Shown here: positions 38,477 to 46,504 of the stretch, piece by piece
Layout of the letters: the number at the start of each line of letters is the position of its first letter
Numbering within the stretch: position 1 is the stretch's first letter
Assembly (NCBI GenBank): GCA_944323425.1
Contig: CALUSL010000010.1
Span: forward strand, 1 to 60,469
Direction of reading: 5' to 3'
DNA: 60,469 bases
Origin: Candidatus Gastranaerophilales bacterium
GTDB lineage: Bacteria > Cyanobacteriota > Vampirovibrionia > Gastranaerophilales > Gastranaerophilaceae
Notes under the pieces: model-generated
Seen by the model: only the letters and a program-made list of their open reading frames with translations
The model's database searches: none
What the model was told of the DNA's origin: nothing
Made by a program: the position numbers and the translations under genes

Positions 38477-39068
38477 ATTTCATACACTGCAGAGTAATAA
38501 AATTCATTTCTTCCTGAGAAATATCAATAAACGTCACAGCTGTAATAAACTTGAATGAATTATCAATTCTTGCCGGATTTATATAGACAATTTCACCTTT
38601 TGTTCTGATTTCTTTTCCTGCGAGAAAAAGTGTAACATCAAGAGAAGAATATGTTTTAATCTGTTTACCGGCAATGAAACATAAACCTTTTGCGCATAGA
38701 TTTTTCGTTTTTGTTTCAATCCTGTCAACTTCTTCATTCTCGAATTTTACAGACAGTATAAAATCCGTTTCAATATTTGCCCGGAGAAACTCCCGGCGCT
38801 GGGAATATCGTATACTTACGGGAAATGATAAGCGGTAAAAATACTGTCCGTTGAGTTCACTGACTGAGACTATGCGGCTGACCGCGCTGTAGACACCATC
38901 TTCGGCATAAATATTGATATCTATATTTTGCTCAGGCAGCTCTATGTTTTCATCAGCAATGACCGTCACTATATCATCTTCAACATAGTAAATAGTACAG
39001 TAGTAACTCTTATCGTTAATAACAATCCCGAGTTTGTTTGAAGGTTTTAAAAAGCTGTAATTTTGCAC
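38466..39068 (-). CDS. PilZ-domain protein (likely c-di-GMP receptor)
   Basis: An N-terminal beta-rich domain (about 1-85, YcgR-N/PilZN-like) followed by a PilZ domain (about 88-195) with RREFLR (91-96; R92 and R96 form the RxxxR element). The second c-di-GMP motif, usually (D/N)xSxxG, reads NLCAKG (123-128): Ser is replaced by Cys, which may weaken or alter binding. It lies just after the three prepilin-like genes, on the same strand but beyond a hairpin, and may link c-di-GMP to surface fibres. Confidence 0.8.
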   Translation of the reverse strand: MQNYSFLKPSNKLGIVINDKSYYCTIYYVEDDIVTVIADENIELPEQNIDINIYAEDGVYSAVSRIVSVSELNGQYFYRLSFPVSIRYSQRREFLRANIETDFILSVKFENEEVDRIETKTKNLCAKGLCFIAGKQIKTYSSLDVTLFLAGKEIRTKGEIVYINPARIDNSFKFITAVTFIDISQEEMNFITLQCMKFKN

Positions 39069-39108
39069 GTTTTATCCCTCTTATACACAAATTATAACAT
39101 ATAAGAAA

Positions 39109-39129
39109 CTGCGCCAATATATGACGCAG
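39109..39129 (-). terminator. Terminator after the prepilin-like gene cluster
   Basis: On the minus strand CTGCGTCA pairs with TGGCGCAG across a 5-base TATAT loop, with one wobble pair, followed by TTTCTT. Lies 23 bases past the stop of the last cluster gene and before the PilZ gene. Confidence 0.6.
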
Positions 39130-39152
39130 CCCTTTTGCTATAACAAAATTGC

Positions 39153-40655
39153 TTACCAGGAAACAATGACAGCACCGGCAGCACCTCTGCCACCGTCACC
39201 ATAAGTTGTTCTTGATTTAATATAATCCTGCTGGTGATTTTTATATGATTTTACTTGATCTTGTGTAAGATTAATTGCGACGCCGCCGCCGCCGCCGCCG
39301 GAGCCAAAGCCCTGTCCGTCACCGCCGTTACCTGCTTTTGCAACATTATAGCCACCTTTACCGCCAACACCGCCAATAGAGTCTACCTCTGCGTAGGTCA
39401 TAGCATCAGCGCCATCAGAACCTGTTCCTAGTTTATCACCATATCCAATTTGTGTATATGAAGAACAGCCTCTGCCTCCATTTGCAGTAACGTAGTTAAA
39501 TACGGTAGTACCGCCATTACCTCCGGATTCACCCGGTTTTCCGATAATTAAAGTAGTTTCTTCTGTTTGTCTCGGGAATATAACTGTATTGACAGAGCCT
39601 GCAGCACCGCCGCAACCGCCTCTCATTTCGACCCCGACAGACGTAACATGTACATTGTTTCCAACACCGCCAGGTGTTATAGTGGTACCCGGAGGCATTT
39701 TTTTCACAAGAGATTGATAACCAGCTGTGTTATATTTTCTCAAAACAGGTATATATCGCTTGCAATGCAAATAGTTGCAGCCTTGAGGGTCTTTGTTGTT
39801 CGTATACGCACCTCCTGATGTTCCTTCTATTATAGCGACATCATTTGTTGCTCCTGTTTCATAGATTTTTTCCATAAAGTAAACGTCATCGCCGTTTTTT
39901 CCGGGCATTTTTGTATATGTTGAAAAGTTCATATTGATAAGTTCACTTGAGCCGTCACTGAACAAACCTGTCATAAGATGGTTTCCGCCCAGTCTTTCCT
40001 GGTCGCAATCTTTTATGGTCGTCGTTTGAGTATTATTAGGCACAGGTCTTATCCATATTTGGTCGCCTGCTTTGTATTCCTTTTTAAATCTAATGGAAGC
40101 GTTCGCCGTATCAGGAGGCGCACCGGGGTATGGACACGTATCTTTTACATATCCGTTTATAGTAAATTTCATACCCGGAGGGCTAAGTACACCTTCCTCC
40201 CCGACTCGTCCGGCAAGGGTAACTTCATACTCGCCGTCTGCAGGGACTTCAAGCGTTCCGTCATCTTCATCCGGTAAAGTATAATCATCATTGACATCAA
40301 TAAAGTTGAGCGTCGGAGGACCTCCGGGGGTATTTCCACCGGCACCGCCGCCGACTACCTGAACTAAGACATAAGGTACATTACTCGGCAATGAAGGAAA
40401 TTTACATCCTAATTTCCATTTTCCGGAATCAAAAGACGGCATTTTAGAATTTTGGTTTGCAGCGGTAGCAGAATATTCAACACCGTTTATCAACGTACAA
40501 ACCCATTTGCCATGAGGTCCTCTTTTAGGAAGAATCAAGTGTTTTTTCGTGATAACAGGCATTGTAGCCGCAAGAACCAATGCCGCAATTAATAATGCTA
40601 TCATTGCTTCAGCAAGAGAAAATGCTCGTATTAAATGTTTTTTTGAATATTTCAT
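39153..40655 (-). CDS. Prepilin-like leader + glycine-rich surface protein (third of cluster)
   Basis: An 11-residue positive leader ends in A11, followed by F12-SLAE with Glu at +5 and a hydrophobic helix (12-34): a type IV prepilin/pseudopilin leader with Ala instead of Gly at -1. Next comes HGKWVCTLINGVEYSA (about 48-63), shared with the two sisters. The rest is rich in Gly (VVGGGAGG, then GGNGGTT, GGKGG, GSGGGGGG) and ends GAVIVSW. 500 residues, far longer than a normal pilin. Start: AAGGA lies 7 bases before this ATG; the ATG at 40682 that overlaps the preceding stop has no ribosome site. Probably a cell-surface fibre or adhesin; function unknown. Confidence 0.65.
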   Translation of the reverse strand: MKYSKKHLIRAFSLAEAMIALLIAALVLAATMPVITKKHLILPKRGPHGKWVCTLINGVEYSATAANQNSKMPSFDSGKWKLGCKFPSLPSNVPYVLVQVVGGGAGGNTPGGPPTLNFIDVNDDYTLPDEDDGTLEVPADGEYEVTLAGRVGEEGVLSPPGMKFTINGYVKDTCPYPGAPPDTANASIRFKKEYKAGDQIWIRPVPNNTQTTTIKDCDQERLGGNHLMTGLFSDGSSELINMNFSTYTKMPGKNGDDVYFMEKIYETGATNDVAIIEGTSGGAYTNNKDPQGCNYLHCKRYIPVLRKYNTAGYQSLVKKMPPGTTITPGGVGNNVHVTSVGVEMRGGCGGAAGSVNTVIFPRQTEETTLIIGKPGESGGNGGTTVFNYVTANGGRGCSSYTQIGYGDKLGTGSDGADAMTYAEVDSIGGVGGKGGYNVAKAGNGGDGQGFGSGGGGGGVAINLTQDQVKSYKNHQQDYIKSRTTYGDGGRGAAGAVIVSW

Positions 40656-40681
40656 ATTAAAATCCTTATGTATTATATTCA

Positions 40682-42124
40682 TTACCAGGAAATAACGATA
40701 AGCCCATTCGTACCGTTACCGCCTTTACCTTGATACCATTTTTGTACACCGTTTTGTATAGGTTGTTTATTTTGCGATTCAGTTAAATAATAGTTATACG
40801 TTGGTTTGGAGGTATAATAAATCGCACCGCCGCCGCCGCCGGCACCAAAACCTCCGCCATTAGTTCCGTTAACTTCAGAAGCAGAAGCCCCCGGCTCACC
40901 AGCTCCTTTTGCTCCTATACCAGCAATTGAGAGCAAATTTTTCAAACCGCTTGCTTTGTCACCATCAGAACCACTGGTCGGCAAACTTCCGGTACAAACT
41001 CCCCCGTTTCTGCCACCAGGTGCCGGATAAGTACCAAACATTGTCGCAGTTGCTGATGTGGTTGGAGTACCGCCCAGACCAATTTTTATACTGGGAATAT
41101 TATCAGTAAATATCGGATATAATGTTGCATTAGTAGCTCCGGCTTCTCCGCCGCAGCCGCCGTTTGGCGTAAATTCTTTCGTTGACGGGTTCAAATCTTC
41201 AGAATATGAAATCTCAACTCGTCCATCATTCAATTCCTCTGTCTGTGCAGACGATGAAGTAGAGGGATCAAGAATTTTTAAATTTGAAAAACCGGTCGGA
41301 GCAATTATTGCTTTTCCGGGTTCACCCCTGTAAGGCTGATATCTGTCAACACAAGGAGGATTTAGCGGATTACATCTCAAATAACCTGCACCGCTTCCGG
41401 CTATTTGTGCAATAACTTGAGAATTAAGCTTGAGGATAGCTTCTCCCCCGTCTTTACCGATATAGTATTCACTTGATGTCGGAACAAACAAACCGTCAGT
41501 ACAAGCAAAGCTTGTCATTATATTGTCCAATTTTTCCGTCAAATTCAGAGTAAGCTTGTCCCCTCTTTTAAGCTGTATATCACCTTCAAAACGGTAAGTA
41601 TAACCGCCTTGCGGGCTTTCTGCAAAACAATCACCGTTTCTCCAAGGTGTTCTGTGAGTTTGTTCGCCTTTTTGACCGTACATTTTCACGTGATACCAGC
41701 CGTCATATTCAACGTTATATGAATCACCATCTGCTATAAGCAATCCGTCTGATATATCTTTTTCTTTTTCCCAAATAACAGAGGCGTCTTTTCCGGCACC
41801 ACCGCCGCCTATCATTGTTACAAGCAGCAAGTTGGCATATTTAGGAACTTTGAAATTTGTTTGACAACCTCCCTGTTTCCACTGCGGAGATGAGGGATCG
41901 GGAATTTCCGTATTACTTTTTGTCGAACTGAAATAATGCTCCTGACCGTTAATAACTGTGCAAGCATAAAGTCCTTGCGGTTTTATTGCAGCTTTAGGTT
42001 TCATTTTCCTTGGCAATATAATACCGGATCCCATTGCAAGAATCGCAACAAAAAGTAATATCATAATCATTTCAGCAAGTGAAAATGCATTATATCTTCT
42101 GGATTTAAAACTGTATATGCCCAT
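40682..42124 (-). CDS. Prepilin-like leader + glycine-rich surface protein (second of cluster)
   Basis: Same plan as its neighbours: leader up to A13, F14-SLAE (Glu at +5), hydrophobic segment (14-36), then GLYACTVINGQEHYFSS (about 51-67) and a long Gly/Ala/Ser-rich part with VTMIGGGGAGK, GGNGTNG and the ending GLIVISW. 480 residues, with a moderate number of Cys. AAAGG lies 7 bases before the ATG. The cleavage site and C-terminal SW agree with the other two. No prepilin peptidase or secretion ATPase is in the window, so export would depend on distant genes. Confidence 0.65.
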   Translation of the reverse strand: MGIYSFKSRRYNAFSLAEMIMILLFVAILAMGSGIILPRKMKPKAAIKPQGLYACTVINGQEHYFSSTKSNTEIPDPSSPQWKQGGCQTNFKVPKYANLLLVTMIGGGGAGKDASVIWEKEKDISDGLLIADGDSYNVEYDGWYHVKMYGQKGEQTHRTPWRNGDCFAESPQGGYTYRFEGDIQLKRGDKLTLNLTEKLDNIMTSFACTDGLFVPTSSEYYIGKDGGEAILKLNSQVIAQIAGSGAGYLRCNPLNPPCVDRYQPYRGEPGKAIIAPTGFSNLKILDPSTSSSAQTEELNDGRVEISYSEDLNPSTKEFTPNGGCGGEAGATNATLYPIFTDNIPSIKIGLGGTPTTSATATMFGTYPAPGGRNGGVCTGSLPTSGSDGDKASGLKNLLSIAGIGAKGAGEPGASASEVNGTNGGGFGAGGGGGAIYYTSKPTYNYYLTESQNKQPIQNGVQKWYQGKGGNGTNGLIVISW

Positions 42125-42164
42125 TTCTTTACCTTTTATTTTTCCAAATCATAAAATTATTTAG

Positions 42165-42198
42165 AAGTATAAGCCACATAATTCTGCGGCTTATACTT
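42165..42198. other. Hairpin between the first two prepilin-like genes
   Basis: Perfect 11-base arms (42165-42175 and 42188-42198) with a 12-base loop in the 87-base gap. The T run is on the plus strand, where no gene ends; on the minus (transcribed) strand the hairpin is followed by a weak AT-rich run, so it could be a partial terminator or an RNA-processing site that lowers expression of downstream genes. Confidence 0.5.
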
Positions 42199-42211
42199 TT
42201 TTTATTTGTTA

Positions 42212-44107
42212 TTACCAGCTCACGACAATCATACCGGTGCTGCCGCTTGATTTGCTGTTATCATAAGACCATCTGCCATTTGGTTCTTTATCATCTTCTC
42301 GCAGCTTATCATAATCTCTTAACGGCAAGCCATATTTATCGAGGGTAACACCCGGTTCACCATGAAATTTAAATGTACCGGCAATACCACCGTTTGCTAC
42401 ACCATTTGTACCGACTGTATTTAATCTTTTATCTGTATTTTTTACGCTTGTGCTGTTTACATCGGTTATATTTTCAGAGATACATCCGACCTCTGCACCG
42501 GCACCGCCCGATGCTTGTATCCAGCCAAAATATGTATCACCGCCGTTTTTGCTTACGTCACCGCCTTTTCCGACTGCAAATTTAAAGTTTCTAGTACCTG
42601 TAGCAGGGAACATTGCGGTTTTGACTTCACCGGCAATACCGTGACAGCCGACATGATATACAAACTTATCAAGACTTACATACAGACCTTCTTCTTTTGG
42701 AAGTGTGAACACAGGTCCAAAATGTTCCGTGTCGTGAATATCTGCATAGCCGTCCGTACCATTCTGGGCGCAGTGAGGAGAGCTGCCTGCAGAGTTCGGG
42801 AAAGAAGCTCTGTGTCCGCAGTTATAGCAGCATGAACCTGCGCCGGAGGAATTAAGCTTGCCTGCTTTACCGCCATGCATTGTTGCCAGCTTTATATCGC
42901 TTTCAACAGGTGTCCAACCTTGCCAGTCTACTTTTCTGTAAATATATTCATAGCTTTCCGCATCGGTCGAATCAGTGATTGCATAACCATTAACCGTACC
43001 GGCAGAATATTCTTTATAAGTGCCTAATGCGTTTTTAAATATTTTTTCACCTTCTTGCATAGTAAGCGTTCCGTGAGCGCCTCCGGACGCAGCACCATCA
43101 GCCGCATTCGGGAGAGTTCCGGTATTGCTCATACACCAGGCATCAGATAAAGACGTATAGTCGTATACACTGGCGCCTTCCCAATGGCTGCAGTCATATT
43201 CTTCACCGCCGCAAGTATCGCACTTATACGAGCAGTCGCTCGCCGCAGCACCTGTCAAGACACCTGAAGTCAAAGGTGTCCATCTTGGCCATCCGGCAGA
43301 ACCTGTGCTGCCGCCGCCACCTGAGCTGCCGCCACCACCTGAGCTGCTGCCTGAGCTTGAGCTTGAGCTTGAACTGGAGCTAGAGCTTGAACTGGAGCTA
43401 GAGCTTGAACTGCTCGACGGAGTACAGGAATTACCTTCGCTGTCCTTATAATCACAATTGCAGCTATATGTAGGTTTGTTACATGTTTTATCAACCCAAG
43501 TATGCTGAGCATCCCAATAATAGTGATCTTGCGGAGAGTGACATGGTCCTACTACCGGAGAAAATGTATTTTTATTATAACTTGAATATCCTTGATAATA
43601 AGTCTCATCATAGAAAAAGCCCTGGTTTCCGTTATGATAAGATGTATCATAAAGGCTGTTGCCGCCAGACCAGTCAGGAGAATTGGCGACTTCTGTGCTG
43701 CCCATATAAATATCATATTCCCCGTTTATCGGAACAGGTTCACCAAATTTTATATGCTCTATATAAGGAACCCATGGTTCTGCAAACGCAACGCTGGCTC
43801 CGCCGCCGCCGCCATAGACTTCAACATACATATATTTTACAGTATTACCTATGCCTTTAAAGACACAGCCTTTCGACCAATCTTTGTCTTCGGGCAAAGG
43901 TGAATCAATATCTTTCGCCATAGCGGAATGCAGCTCACCGTTTATATATTTACAAGCCCATTTTCCATGTTCAACATTGTTATCAATTGTTCTGTGTTTT
44001 TTAGTGAACACAGGAATCGACGCAGCTACAAGCAAGGCAACAACCAACATTGTTACCAATGCCTCTGCCATTGAGAATGCTCTTTTTTTCATCATTTTCT
44101 TTTTCAT
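42212..44107 (-). CDS. Prepilin-like leader + Cys/Ser/Gly-rich surface protein (first of cluster)
   Basis: The largest of three (631 residues). Basic leader MKKKMMKKRA ends at A10; F11-SMAE gives Glu at +5, followed by a hydrophobic helix (11-35) and HGKWACKYINGELHS (about 48-62). Then a Cys-bearing region, a tract of about 25 Ser (near residues 230-255) leading into GGGGSSGGGG, a second Cys-rich region (CSYKCDTCGGEEYDC) and the ending TGMIVVSW. The Ser tract is coded by an 18-base tandem repeat. A good promoter lies upstream at 44184-44212. The Cys pairs may be disulfides outside the cell. Function unknown; a fibre tip or adhesin is only inferred. Confidence 0.62.
   Translation of the reverse strand: MKKKMMKKRAFSMAEALVTMLVVALLVAASIPVFTKKHRTIDNNVEHGKWACKYINGELHSAMAKDIDSPLPEDKDWSKGCVFKGIGNTVKYMYVEVYGGGGGASVAFAEPWVPYIEHIKFGEPVPINGEYDIYMGSTEVANSPDWSGGNSLYDTSYHNGNQGFFYDETYYQGYSSYNKNTFSPVVGPCHSPQDHYYWDAQHTWVDKTCNKPTYSCNCDYKDSEGNSCTPSSSSSSSSSSSSSSSSSSSSSSGSSSGGGGSSGGGGSTGSAGWPRWTPLTSGVLTGAAASDCSYKCDTCGGEEYDCSHWEGASVYDYTSLSDAWCMSNTGTLPNAADGAASGGAHGTLTMQEGEKIFKNALGTYKEYSAGTVNGYAITDSTDAESYEYIYRKVDWQGWTPVESDIKLATMHGGKAGKLNSSGAGSCCYNCGHRASFPNSAGSSPHCAQNGTDGYADIHDTEHFGPVFTLPKEEGLYVSLDKFVYHVGCHGIAGEVKTAMFPATGTRNFKFAVGKGGDVSKNGGDTYFGWIQASGGAGAEVGCISENITDVNSTSVKNTDKRLNTVGTNGVANGGIAGTFKFHGEPGVTLDKYGLPLRDYDKLREDDKEPNGRWSYDNSKSSGSTGMIVVSW
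43353..43412. repeat. In-frame tandem hexamer/18-base repeat coding for serines
   Basis: On the plus strand GAGCTT occurs twice, followed by about two and two-thirds copies of an 18-base unit GAGCTT-GAACTG-GAGCTA. Read on the minus strand every codon is Ser. Copy-number changes would keep the frame and alter linker length. Confidence 0.85.
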
Positions 44108-44183
44108 ATCCTATCTTTTCTTCTATCGATTGCTGTCATACTAGTCATATATTTTGTATATGATATTATATATATAATTCCCA

Positions 44184-44212
44184 ATTGTATTCATAATATC
44201 ACACTTTGTTAA
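44184..44212 (-). promoter_or_regulatory. Candidate promoter of the prepilin-like cluster
   Basis: On the minus strand: TTAACA (44212-44207), exactly 17 bases, TACAAT (44189-44184). The leader to the ATG at 44107 would be about 70 bases. Confidence 0.6.
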
Positions 44213-44398
44213 TTTTTTATATGATATATTAGGAGTATTTGCCGCAATTACTACATACATCTGCTTGCTAAAGCAATATATATTAATTATTTACATATTT
44301 TATTAAAACAATATAACAGAAACTAATGTTTAAATTTTTAATGATTTTTTTTACAAAATTTTATATAATATAATAATTATTTATTGAGGAATTAAAAA

Positions 44399-45916
44399 AT
44401 GACAAGACAGCCGTTTTTTTATGACATAACACTTCGTGACGGTAATCAATCACTAAAAAAGCCATGGAATCTTGAGGAAAAAGAATTTATCTTCAACAAA
44501 CTTGTTGATTTTGGTGTACAGGCTGTAGAGGCAGGATTCCCAGCTGCATCGGAGATGGATTTTGAGGCTTGCCGACGATTGGCAGAAATTGCTCCGAAAC
44601 ATCTTGTTATAAGCGGTCTTGCAAGATGTGTGGATAGTGATATAAAAACGGCAGTTGAGGCAATAAATATTTGTGAAAAGCCAAGACTCCACACATTTAT
44701 TGCAATGAGTCCGTTTAATATGAAATATGTTTTGAATAAATCACCGGAAGAAGTCAGGAAAACGGCGATAGACGCTGTTTCTTATGCAAAATCACTTATG
44801 GGTAAATCAGGAGAAGTGCAATTTTCTGTTGAACACTTCGGAGATTGTATGGAAAATCTCGAGTTTGTTATTGATACGCTTAAAGAAGTAGTTAAAGCCG
44901 GCGCTACTGTGATTAATCTGCCGAATACAGTGGAAAGAACAAGAGTAAAAATATTTGTTGATATGGTAGAAAAAGTCTACAATTCCCTGCCTAAAGATAT
45001 AATGATTGCGGTTCACTGTCATAATGATCTCGGAATGGCTACAGCAGCGACTGTTGAAAGCTATTTTGCCGGTGCAACACAGCTGGAATGCTGTTTAAAT
45101 GGTATAGGAGAAAGGGCGGGCAATACAAATATGTATGAAGTAGCAGTAGCCCTTCACAATAGCGGAGTCGATGTGCCTTTAAAGCTTTCCGATATCTACG
45201 AACTGGCATTAACTATCTCAGATATGACAAAAATTCGCATCCCTGACCTTGCGCCTCTCGTTGGGGCAGAAGCTCTTGCACATAGAAGCGGCATTCATCA
45301 GGATGGTGCTATAAAGACTAAAGATATGGAAAAAGGCGCATACAGACCTATTCATCCGACGCTCATCGGACGAAAGGATGATGAAAAACTAGGTTTTACC
45401 AGTCAGTCCGGCAAAACTGCAATATTTGAAATTATTAAAGATGCAGGATATCCAATTACTATACAGGAGGCTGTTCGTATATCTCCGATTGTTAAAGAAG
45501 CGGCAGAAAAAGTCGGAGAGCTGCCAACAAGAAATATTATCGATATTTACTTTAATGAAGTTTTCAATGTAAAAGGCGATTTCAGGCTTGTTAGTTTTGA
45601 AAAACTTACAGACGGAATTTTCAATCTAAAATTTTTCCACAAAGATAAATGTTATGACCTTAACGGACATGGCAACGGTCCGGTTGACGCCTGTATTGAT
45701 GCTCTAAAACAAGCCGGATTTGAACAAAAATTGCTGGATTATGAACAATTCGCTATGGATGGTGAACTATTAGGTTCAGGTGCTGTCGCAATGACCGTTA
45801 TGCATTTTGAAGACAAAAACGGCAGAACCATTATCTCGCGAGGTAAGGACGAAAGTACGGCAAAAGCTAACGTCAAAGCGATATTTAACGGTCTGAATTT
45901 AATGAGGCAAGGATAA
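44399..45916 (+). CDS. leuA: 2-isopropylmalate synthase-type (LeuA/CimA family) enzyme
   Basis: Condenses acetyl-CoA with a 2-oxoacid (2-oxoisovalerate for leucine). The catalytic DITLRDGNQS (residues 9-18), the metal-binding HCHNDLG (about 212-218), GIGERAGNTNM and GAEALAHRSGIHQDG are seen; the C-terminal LeuA dimer/regulatory domain runs from about 385. DGNQ replaces the more common DGEQ. 505 residues matches LeuA. GAGG lies 11 bases before the ATG. Citramalate synthase is the main alternative. It converges on the next gene, overlapping it by 18 bases. Confidence 0.82.
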   Translation: MTRQPFFYDITLRDGNQSLKKPWNLEEKEFIFNKLVDFGVQAVEAGFPAASEMDFEACRRLAEIAPKHLVISGLARCVDSDIKTAVEAINICEKPRLHTFIAMSPFNMKYVLNKSPEEVRKTAIDAVSYAKSLMGKSGEVQFSVEHFGDCMENLEFVIDTLKEVVKAGATVINLPNTVERTRVKIFVDMVEKVYNSLPKDIMIAVHCHNDLGMATAATVESYFAGATQLECCLNGIGERAGNTNMYEVAVALHNSGVDVPLKLSDIYELALTISDMTKIRIPDLAPLVGAEALAHRSGIHQDGAIKTKDMEKGAYRPIHPTLIGRKDDEKLGFTSQSGKTAIFEIIKDAGYPITIQEAVRISPIVKEAAEKVGELPTRNIIDIYFNEVFNVKGDFRLVSFEKLTDGIFNLKFFHKDKCYDLNGHGNGPVDACIDALKQAGFEQKLLDYEQFAMDGELLGSGAVAMTVMHFEDKNGRTIISRGKDESTAKANVKAIFNGLNLMRQG

Positions 45917-46489
45917 AATCTCAAGATTTAAACGAACTGCCATATATAAAAATATCAAAGCGAATACCGCCATAACAACAAAATTCGGAGTCAAAGACTG
46001 ACGCTGATTTATGAGAGTTTTTTTATAAAGCTCGTTCACTTCAAGATATACGGGAAATCTGTCTTTAATGGCACTATAGATTAAACTTACGGAATCAACT
46101 CTGCTGCAAAAAATTTCTGTTACTTCAAATTCCTGCTCTATAGAAATTACTGTATCTGTTCCCCTCCCGTAATATTCACCTTTAATTTTTACGTTTTTTA
46201 TATCGTCAATGTTTATCAGTTTTTTACTGCCGTTAAAATATCTGACGGTTAAATACGAATCACCGATATAAACATATCGCGTTTTTTTTGATTTACAATA
46301 TTTGTATTGAAAAATTTCAACAATAATAAAAATAACAGGAGCTATCAGTGCAAACCAGGGCATCTGCGGAAATATTTTTACTGTCGGTAAGAACAAAAGA
46401 CTTATGATTATATACAAAAAAATTGAAAGTACCCGCCATATTTTATTGTCTATAATGTGAAGTTCAATAGCTTTTTCGCACTGATACAT
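45899..46489 (-). CDS. Membrane protein with PH-like domain, unknown function
   Basis: 196 residues: two membrane segments near the N-terminus (about 19-34 and 43-60), a beta-rich middle with YVYIGDSYLTVRYFNGSKKLINIDDIKNVKI (recalls bacterial PH/YdbS-like domains) and one membrane segment near the end (about 171-188). No role can be named. It lies 15 bases after the phosphomutase gene and may be co-transcribed with it. Its end overlaps leuA on the other strand. Confidence 0.6.
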   Translation of the reverse strand: MYQCEKAIELHIIDNKIWRVLSIFLYIIISLLFLPTVKIFPQMPWFALIAPVIFIIVEIFQYKYCKSKKTRYVYIGDSYLTVRYFNGSKKLINIDDIKNVKIKGEYYGRGTDTVISIEQEFEVTEIFCSRVDSVSLIYSAIKDRFPVYLEVNELYKKTLINQRQSLTPNFVVMAVFALIFLYMAVRLNLEILSLPH

Positions 46490-46504
46490 ACTATTTCACC
46501 TTTA

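Noticed and set aside
43353-43412. Repeats as a CRISPR array
   Set aside because: Units are contiguous without spacers and code for serine in frame.
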